DNA from: WQUF01 sp031549525
GTDB taxonomy: Bacteria > Bacillota > Clostridia > Clostridiales > Clostridiaceae
Length of the DNA: 38,584 nt
NCBI GenBank assembly: GCA_031549525.1
Contig: JAVBPQ010000048.1
Coordinates: forward strand, 1-38,584
Direction: 5' to 3'
The first letter of the stretch is position 1. Each line of letters begins with the position of its first letter. Made by a program: the position numbers and the translations under genes. Below the pieces are notes generated by a model, which was not told the origin of the DNA, did not search any database, and worked only from the letters and a program-made list of their open reading frames with translations. Positions 32,799-38,584 of this stretch are shown here, in pieces.

Positions 32799-35700
32799 AT
32801 GTTGATTAATAGAAAAAAAGAATTTTTAATATCGATTTTTATAATAACATTTATACTTTTACAAATAGTAGTTTATGCTAAATATCCAGATCCAACTTAT
32901 GTAAAACTTTCAATTTATAATATGGCCCACAAAGTTGACGGGTATAATAGACCAGGTCGTGTATGGTATGCAATGCCTGGAGAGTATATAACAGCAAATA
33001 CACCATATATATATGCTGTTGATGCTACAGGCCTTGGAAAGCAATATGTCGATATTGGAGATGTTCTTTGGAATAAGGATACATATAATCCTTATGGAAC
33101 TGCAATGTTTTGGAAACAATCTGGGAATGAATATAAAGTTGTATGGGATTTCATGAATTTAGATCTTGAAACTAGAAATACAGGAAAATTTAAGACATTT
33201 TTGGATAAGTATCCAAAAAATTCTGATGAAGCACCTAATGACGATGTTTATGAGGATTATGGAGATAATGATAAAGAGATAATAATTGAACCTAAGTGGA
33301 ACAAGATGGTATCAAGACCTATAATTGAATTTGAGATGTTAAGTCCCATGGTTCAATGTGCAAATGTAGGAGATGAGGTTACATTAAAATTTAAAATTAC
33401 GAATAATTCTCCATATGATTTGCCTGCAGCAGATATTAAAATCTCAAAGGGGATTTTTGCAGATGATATTTTAAATCAAACAGTACCTGGCTTTAGGACA
33501 TATGAAGATGATAATAGGTCCATGATAGTTGAATATACATATAAGATTAAAGAGAATGATCCAGACGAAATAAAATTTGATGCAAATTTCTTTCCAATGT
33601 ATAGTTATACTTCAGATGGAGCTGGGTTTAACGGGGTAAGAGGAATACCTGACACATATTATTTAACACAAGCTGGAACAATAAATGTGCTTCGTACAGG
33701 TTTAACTGTTAAAAAAACTGTTGATAATAATATGCCTTCTCAAGGTGATACTGTTACATATAGATTTGAAGTACAAAATATTGGAAAGATAACTCTTAAT
33801 GATATAAAAATAGATGATATCATGGATGTTGTTAAAAGTGATTCTTCAGATTCTCATGATGTGCCTCAAAGAAAGGTAGATATTATGCCAAAGGTAAAGG
33901 ATACCTTAGCTCCTGGTGAAAAATTTGAATTTATAGGAAAATATAAAGTTACAGAGCTTGATGTACAAAATGGAAAGGTAATAAGAAATATTGCAGTGGC
34001 AAAGGCTAAAGCGAGCACTAAGTGCGGTACTGAAGTGGAAGTAAAGAGTGAAGAGAGTTATGTGGATTTTGAGGTTAAAAGATCAAATTTAAAGGTTGAA
34101 AAAATAGTGGACAAGAAAGAAGCCAAGGTTTCAGATACTTTAAATTACACAGTTAAAATTACAAACACAGGAGAGACTATTTTAAAGATTTTACAGATAA
34201 ATGATGTGATTAATAATAAAAATATAGCACTGACTGGGAACCTTCCTCTCATGATTCAACCTGGAATATCTATGGAATTCAACGGATCTTATGTGGTTTT
34301 AAAAGAAGATGTTAAAGATAATACGATAACAAATATTGCAACAGTAAAAGCTATTGATTTAAATGGTAATAATATTCCAGATGGTGTAAGTCAAGTTGAA
34401 ACCATAATAAAAGATGAGGGGTTAAAAATAGTAAAATCTACTAAAGAATCTGCCCTGCCAGGAGAAACCATAATTTATACATTTGTTGTCACAAATACTG
34501 GTGATACCACTATAAGAGATATAACAATAGATGATACATTGATCGATAAAAGTACATTAGAGCCAAGGTCATATGATAGCTTAGATAAGGGAGCGTCAGT
34601 AACATTTACAGCAAAGTATACCATCCCAATGGATAAAAAAGCTAAAGATATCATTGCAAATACTGGGGCAGCAATAGGGAGAGGCTTAAATGATTCTACT
34701 ATTAAAAGCAATGAGAGCATAGTAGAGTGTACTATAGTTCAGCCTACAGAAGCTAAAATAAGTATTTCTAAAACAGTAGATAATTTAAACCCAAAGACTT
34801 CAGATACAGTGACCTATACTATTAAAGTTTCAAATATTGGGAATACAGTTTTGTCCAATATAAAAGTAGAGGACAGGCCTTTAGTATATGTAAAAAATAT
34901 AAATAAATTAGGAATTGGCGAATCTAAGACATTTACTATTGCTAAAAAAGTTACAGAAAAATCAGGTTCTTTTACAAATGTAGCTACTGCTACTGTAGAG
35001 AATGGACCTTCCTGTGAAGCATCTGTTACTTATAATGTGATAAATGAAGAATTGAGTTTAGTTAAGACAGTAAATAATGCTACTCCTGTTGTAGGAGAAA
35101 CAATTACATACACTTTTATTGTTACAAATACAGGAAATACTGTTATAAAAAATGTTACAATAAATGATTCTCTTATAGATGATAGCACACTAGAGCCCCA
35201 ATCATTTTTAAACTTAGAACCTGGTAAGACTGTAAAATTTATAGCAAAATATACTATTCCTGATTATAAAAAAGTGGTGAATGTTGCAAATGCAGTAGGG
35301 TCAGGGGTAAATGGTTCTATTATTAAGAGCAATGATGGCAGAGTTGTATGTACAGTAATGGCTGCCGCTACTAAACCAGGTATAAGTGTTTCAGAAACTA
35401 TAGATAATAAATTTCCTAAAACTTCAGATACAGTTAACTATACTATAACTGTAACCAATTCTGGAAATACCAGATTATCTAATATTAGAGTAGTAGATGA
35501 ATCTTTAGGATATTCTGATATTATAACAAATTTAGAGCCTGGAAAATCTGAAGTAATAATGCTTAAAAAAGTCGTTACAGAACAATATGGTTCATTTACA
35601 AATACTGTAGTAGTAAATTCAGGAGAGCTTTCTGATAAAGCAAGTGTTACGTATAATGTATTAAAAGAATCTCTTAGTTTAGAGAAAAAAGTCAACAATA

Positions 35701-36383
35701 AAAACCCTATATTAGGAGAGTCAGTTACATATACTTTTACCGTAAAAAACACAGGGAATACTACCATTAAAGACATTAAAGTAGATGATCCTTTGATCGA
35801 TATGTCAACTTTAAACCCTCAATCAGTTGCAAGCTTAGCACCTAATGAATCTGCTGTATTTGAAGCTACATATACAATTTCTCAAAATGCAACTGTTGGA
35901 TACGAGATTGTAAATACTGCAAAAGCATTTGGAAAAGGGATGGGTGATAGCGTTATAACAAGCCCATCTTCTAGTACTACCCTTAAGATTATAGAAAATC
36001 CAGTAAAACCTGGTATAAGCGTCTCAAAGTCTGTAGATAAAGTTAGACCAACAAAAGGACAAGCAATTATCTATACAATTAAACTTGCAAATACGGGTAA
36101 TTCTGACTTGAACAATATAGAGATAGTGGATGAATTATTAGGATATAGAAAAAATATAGAAGTGTTGCAAGTTGGAAAGTATGCTAAAATAGAACTTGCT
36201 AGGAAGGTTACTGAAGATCCTGGAAAATCATTTACAAGTACTGTAAAAGTTAAGGCAGATGGATTAAATGAAGTCTCTTCAAGTGTCACATATACTGTAG
36301 TAAAAGTTCAAACTAAAAAACTTTATCTTCCAAAGGTAGGGGAAAAAATAGAAACAGATATAATTAAATATTTCATAAAATAA
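32799..36383 (+). CDS. Large secreted DUF11-repeat surface protein
   Basis: A 1194-residue exported protein. The signal peptide (RKKEFLISIFIITFILLQIV, probable cut after VYA) is followed by a unique N-terminal region (about 30-300) with aromatic and acidic segments. Then come eight beta-sandwich repeats of the DUF11/conserved-repeat family, beginning near residues 301, 430, 541, 652, 751, 860, 957 and 1071. The hallmark is Y-T-x-x-V-x-N-T-G-N-T. The last six alternate between two types. The C-terminus (LYLPKVGEKIETD...) has no membrane anchor, S-layer domain or complete sortase signal, so attachment is unclear. Likely a stalk-like cell or spore surface protein. GGAGGG precedes the ATG. The next gene follows 64 bases later without a clear terminator. 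Confidence 0.85.
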   Translation: MLINRKKEFLISIFIITFILLQIVVYAKYPDPTYVKLSIYNMAHKVDGYNRPGRVWYAMPGEYITANTPYIYAVDATGLGKQYVDIGDVLWNKDTYNPYGTAMFWKQSGNEYKVVWDFMNLDLETRNTGKFKTFLDKYPKNSDEAPNDDVYEDYGDNDKEIIIEPKWNKMVSRPIIEFEMLSPMVQCANVGDEVTLKFKITNNSPYDLPAADIKISKGIFADDILNQTVPGFRTYEDDNRSMIVEYTYKIKENDPDEIKFDANFFPMYSYTSDGAGFNGVRGIPDTYYLTQAGTINVLRTGLTVKKTVDNNMPSQGDTVTYRFEVQNIGKITLNDIKIDDIMDVVKSDSSDSHDVPQRKVDIMPKVKDTLAPGEKFEFIGKYKVTELDVQNGKVIRNIAVAKAKASTKCGTEVEVKSEESYVDFEVKRSNLKVEKIVDKKEAKVSDTLNYTVKITNTGETILKILQINDVINNKNIALTGNLPLMIQPGISMEFNGSYVVLKEDVKDNTITNIATVKAIDLNGNNIPDGVSQVETIIKDEGLKIVKSTKESALPGETIIYTFVVTNTGDTTIRDITIDDTLIDKSTLEPRSYDSLDKGASVTFTAKYTIPMDKKAKDIIANTGAAIGRGLNDSTIKSNESIVECTIVQPTEAKISISKTVDNLNPKTSDTVTYTIKVSNIGNTVLSNIKVEDRPLVYVKNINKLGIGESKTFTIAKKVTEKSGSFTNVATATVENGPSCEASVTYNVINEELSLVKTVNNATPVVGETITYTFIVTNTGNTVIKNVTINDSLIDDSTLEPQSFLNLEPGKTVKFIAKYTIPDYKKVVNVANAVGSGVNGSIIKSNDGRVVCTVMAAATKPGISVSETIDNKFPKTSDTVNYTITVTNSGNTRLSNIRVVDESLGYSDIITNLEPGKSEVIMLKKVVTEQYGSFTNTVVVNSGELSDKASVTYNVLKESLSLEKKVNNKNPILGESVTYTFTVKNTGNTTIKDIKVDDPLIDMSTLNPQSVASLAPNESAVFEATYTISQNATVGYEIVNTAKAFGKGMGDSVITSPSSSTTLKIIENPVKPGISVSKSVDKVRPTKGQAIIYTIKLANTGNSDLNNIEIVDELLGYRKNIEVLQVGKYAKIELARKVTEDPGKSFTSTVKVKADGLNEVSSSVTYTVVKVQTKKLYLPKVGEKIETDIIKYFIK
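34419..36320 (+). repeat. Three tandem copies of a two-domain (A-B) DUF11 unit
   Basis: A-type repeats start at 34419, 35049 and 35667 and share TLxPQS-like and LIDxSTL segments. B-type repeats start at 34752, 35376 and 36009 and share PKTSDTV-like and VTE...SFT segments. The A-B period is about 625 bases (206-210 residues), diverged enough to be old. Confidence 0.8.
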
Positions 36384-36447
36384 TGATCTTGACAATTTGG
36401 TGTATTTGATAAAAACTATTCTTGAAGTAAATCAAAGGGGATTTTTT

Positions 36448-37317
36448 ATGAAAGTATTAGTTTTAGGAGGAACTCGTTTTTTTGGAGTGCATATGGTGAA
36501 AAGCCTGTTAAAAAGAGGAGATGAAGTCACCATAGCAACAAGAGGTAATATTAAAGATGACTTCTTAGATAAGGTACATAGGATCAAATTAGATAGGACA
36601 GATATTTTGAGTATGAAAGAGAATTTATCTCAAAAATATTATGATGTGGTATGTGATAATATATCATATTGTTCGTGTGATGTTAAAAATTTATTTGAAT
36701 CTGTGGAATTTGGAAGATATGTGATGACTTCTTCTATTTCTGTATATGATTCATTTCATGATGATATGTCCGAGGATGAATTTAATCCACTTACGCATGA
36801 GTTAAAATGGTGTAAAAGAGAAGAGCTTAATTATGCTGAGGGAAAGCGTCAAGCAGAGTGTGCTGTTTTTCAAGAATATAACAAAGTACCTTCTGCAGTT
36901 GTGAGGTTTCCATATGTAACTGGAATAGATGATTATACAAAGAGGCTTTATTTTTATGTAGATAGGGTCATTAAGAAGATTCCAATGAATATCGATAATT
37001 TAAATGATAAGATTTCATTTATAGAATCAAAAGAAGCAGGAAGTTTTATTTCCTTTCTTTACTCTCAAAATTTTACAGGTCCAATACATGCAAGTGCAAA
37101 TGGAAATATATCTATAAAAGAGATCTTTGATTATGTAAAAAAGAGCACTGGCATAAGCCCAATCATCGATTTAAATGGTGAAAATGGTCCATATAATGGA
37201 ACGCAAACCTTTAGCATCAATTGTGAAAAAGCTAAAGGTTTGGGCTTTAATTTTTCTAATATTGAAAAATTTATTTACTATATTCTGGATAAATATATTG
37301 AGATTGCAAAAGGATAA
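36448..37317 (+). CDS. NAD-dependent epimerase/reductase-like protein (extended SDR)
   Basis: A 289-residue short-chain dehydrogenase of the extended (sugar epimerase) type. The NAD(P) loop is LVLGGTRFFGVHMVKSLL at the N-terminus (GGTRFFG). The catalytic site reads YAEGK (Tyr129 to Lys133) with Ser in MTSSISVYDS. Substrate and product are unknown; such genes act on nucleotide sugars or as isoflavone-reductase-like enzymes. I choose ATG 36448 with AAAGGGG seven bases upstream; an ATG at 36397 in the same frame has no binding site and precedes the Rossmann strand by 17 atypical residues. Possibly cotranscribed with the surface protein, which would fit a sugar role, but that is speculation. Confidence 0.83.
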   Translation: MKVLVLGGTRFFGVHMVKSLLKRGDEVTIATRGNIKDDFLDKVHRIKLDRTDILSMKENLSQKYYDVVCDNISYCSCDVKNLFESVEFGRYVMTSSISVYDSFHDDMSEDEFNPLTHELKWCKREELNYAEGKRQAECAVFQEYNKVPSAVVRFPYVTGIDDYTKRLYFYVDRVIKKIPMNIDNLNDKISFIESKEAGSFISFLYSQNFTGPIHASANGNISIKEIFDYVKKSTGISPIIDLNGENGPYNGTQTFSINCEKAKGLGFNFSNIEKFIYYILDKYIEIAKG

Positions 37318-37369
37318 AATATTTAAGAAAGTTATTGAAGAGGAGATTGAGCTTTTAGAACTTATCTTT

Positions 37370-37410
37370 TATAAAAAAATTATTTGAAATTTTTTTATAG
37401 CTTTTTCTTT
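37370..37410 (+). terminator. A/T-only hairpin, possible terminator
   Basis: TATAAAAAAATT and AATTTTTTTATA are perfect 12-bp arms around ATTTGA, followed by GCTTTTTCTTTTC. The stem lacks G/C pairs, so termination would be weak. Confidence 0.4.
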
Positions 37411-37555
37411 TCTTCTGTGGTAATATATCCTTGCGTTTTTATTCCTTACCCTTTTTTATTTTTATAAAAGCTTGGGTTTGGATTTTTTGTGTTCCTCTAT
37501 TTTACTTCTTTGTTCATAATTCAAGGATAAAAAGATAAAAAATGGAGGTGTATTC

Positions 37556-38539
37556 ATGTCTCAGATTGTATTAGAAAACATATCAAAGGTTTTTAAAATT
37601 AGGGAAAGATCTGAAGGAAAATTTGGATTGGTCACAAGTACGATTATGAGAAAAACAAAAGAAGTAAAGGCGCTTGATGATATCACATTTAAGATCAATG
37701 AAGGTGAACTTGTAGGCTATATTGGTCCAAATGGTGCAGGAAAATCTACAACAGTTAAGATAATGAGTGGAATTTTAACTCCAGAATACGGAAAATGCGA
37801 GATAATGGGAAGAATACCTTGGAAAGATAGGGTAAATCATGTTTCTAAAATAGGGGTTGTTTTTGGGCAGCGCAGTCAGCTTTGGTGGGATGTACCTGTT
37901 AACGATAGCTTTGATTTATTAAAGGATATTTACGATATTCCTATAGCATTATATAGAGAAAGGTTAAAGAAACTAATTGAAACGATGGATATTGGCTGTC
38001 TTTTAAAAACTCCAGTTAGGCAATTATCATTAGGTCAGCGTATGCGCTGCGAAGTTGTAGCATCTCTTTTACATAGTCCTAAAATATTGTTTTTAGATGA
38101 ACCTACCATAGGACTTGATGCAATTTCTAAGCTTTCTTTGCGTGATTTTTTAAAAAATGAAAACTATGAAAACGGAATCACCATGATACTCACAACTCAT
38201 GATATGAACGATATAGAAGCTCTGTGTCATAGAGTGATGGTAATAGGTCATGGAAAGCTTCTATTTGATGGCAATCTTGATAGTCTAAAGAGGCAATTTT
38301 CACCATTAAGGTGCATTCGTGCAATTACAGAAAAACAAATTAATAAAATTCAAATTATAGGTGCAGTTAAAATTGATGTTGTAGATAGAGATTGGACTGT
38401 CTGGTTTGATCCATCTAAATTTCCTGCTCATAGAATAGTTGCTGATATGGCTGAAAGGTTACCTCTTGTGGATATTATGATAGAAGAGCAGGATATCGAT
38501 GAGATGATAGCAGCAATGTATCAGGAGATGGACTTATGA
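37556..38539 (+). CDS. ABC-2 transporter ATP-binding protein (COG4586-type)
   Basis: ATPase of an ABC-2 export system, 327 residues. Walker A GPNGAGKST is at 57-65, the signature is LSLGQRMRCE, Walker B ILFLDEPTIGLD and the switch His is in TTHDMND. The sequence VVFGQRSQLWWD after the Q-loop is a fingerprint of the COG4586 group, which pairs with two DUF990-type permeases. A C-terminal domain of about 90 residues follows the ATPase core. AATGGAGGTG precedes the ATG. The stop overlaps the next start by four bases (ATGA), so the permease is translationally coupled. Substrate unknown. Confidence 0.9.
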   Translation: MSQIVLENISKVFKIRERSEGKFGLVTSTIMRKTKEVKALDDITFKINEGELVGYIGPNGAGKSTTVKIMSGILTPEYGKCEIMGRIPWKDRVNHVSKIGVVFGQRSQLWWDVPVNDSFDLLKDIYDIPIALYRERLKKLIETMDIGCLLKTPVRQLSLGQRMRCEVVASLLHSPKILFLDEPTIGLDAISKLSLRDFLKNENYENGITMILTTHDMNDIEALCHRVMVIGHGKLLFDGNLDSLKRQFSPLRCIRAITEKQINKIQIIGAVKIDVVDRDWTVWFDPSKFPAHRIVADMAERLPLVDIMIEEQDIDEMIAAMYQEMDL

Positions 38540-38584
38540 GAAGGACAGTAAAAGCAAGCTTTTCACTTTTTAAAATAAGAGCTG
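38536..38584 (+). CDS. ABC-2 permease, N-terminal fragment cut by window edge
   Basis: Begins with ATG overlapping the ATPase stop, behind AGGAGATGG. Only 16 residues (MRRTVKASFSLFKIRA) are visible, a basic start typical of DUF990/COG4587 permeases. The identity rests on the coupled position. Confidence 0.6.
   Translation, partial: MRRTVKASFSLFKIRA

Noticed and set aside
37175..37387. 70-residue open frame overlapping the end of the epimerase-like gene
   Set aside because: Mostly inside the real gene in another frame, no binding site and no recognisable domain.

Overview
The window is low-GC (A/T-rich) DNA from an endospore-forming Firmicute, most likely a member of the Clostridiaceae. The evidence is a germination protease gene (gpr), an FMN riboswitch controlling ribU, strong AGGAGG-type ribosome binding sites, frequent TTG starts, and clostridial gene content (CBS-domain pyrophosphatase, COG1768 phosphoesterase, DUF11 surface protein). 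It reads as ordinary chromosome. I saw no IS element, prophage, CRISPR array, tRNA or rRNA.

Left part (1-8.5 kb): a ParB-like protein cut by the window edge, then a pyrophosphatase-gltX pair, all on the minus strand. A divergent Ca2+-type P-ATPase follows, then a cell-wall amidase with a His/Asp-rich linker, a 58-residue cysteine-rich peptide that looks sporulation-controlled, and a small secreted protein of unknown function on the minus strand.

Middle (8.5-20.8 kb): a polyamine uptake operon potA-potB-potCD, in which the last permease and the binding protein are fused. Its 490-base upstream gap holds a good promoter, a perfect 13-bp dyad on the -10 box and a terminator-like hairpin, which looks like repressor plus attenuator control. 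Then come gpr, two unrecognised proteins, rsmI, an MsbA-type ABC exporter, and an AgrA/AgrC-like regulator-kinase pair with no agrB or agrD beside it.

Right-middle (20.8-29 kb): tldE and tldD on the minus strand, a glycerol dehydrogenase family gene, ribU behind its FMN riboswitch and terminator, and a short run of COG1768 phosphoesterase, RelQ-type (p)ppGpp synthetase and an unusual UDPGP-type nucleotidyltransferase.

Right end (29-38.6 kb): surface and accessory genes. These are a secreted Pro/Asn-rich protein, a class II Fic protein, a stand-alone condensation-type acyltransferase with an operator-like dyad inside its promoter, and a 1194-residue secreted protein built from alternating DUF11 repeats. 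They are followed by an NAD-dependent epimerase-like protein and the start of a COG4586-type ABC-2 exporter operon that runs off the window.

The most interesting unexplained signals are the pot leader, the potC-potD fusion, the acyltransferase operator, the A-B repeat architecture of the DUF11 protein and the His/Asp linker of the amidase. No single locus here is clearly a new multi-gene system.
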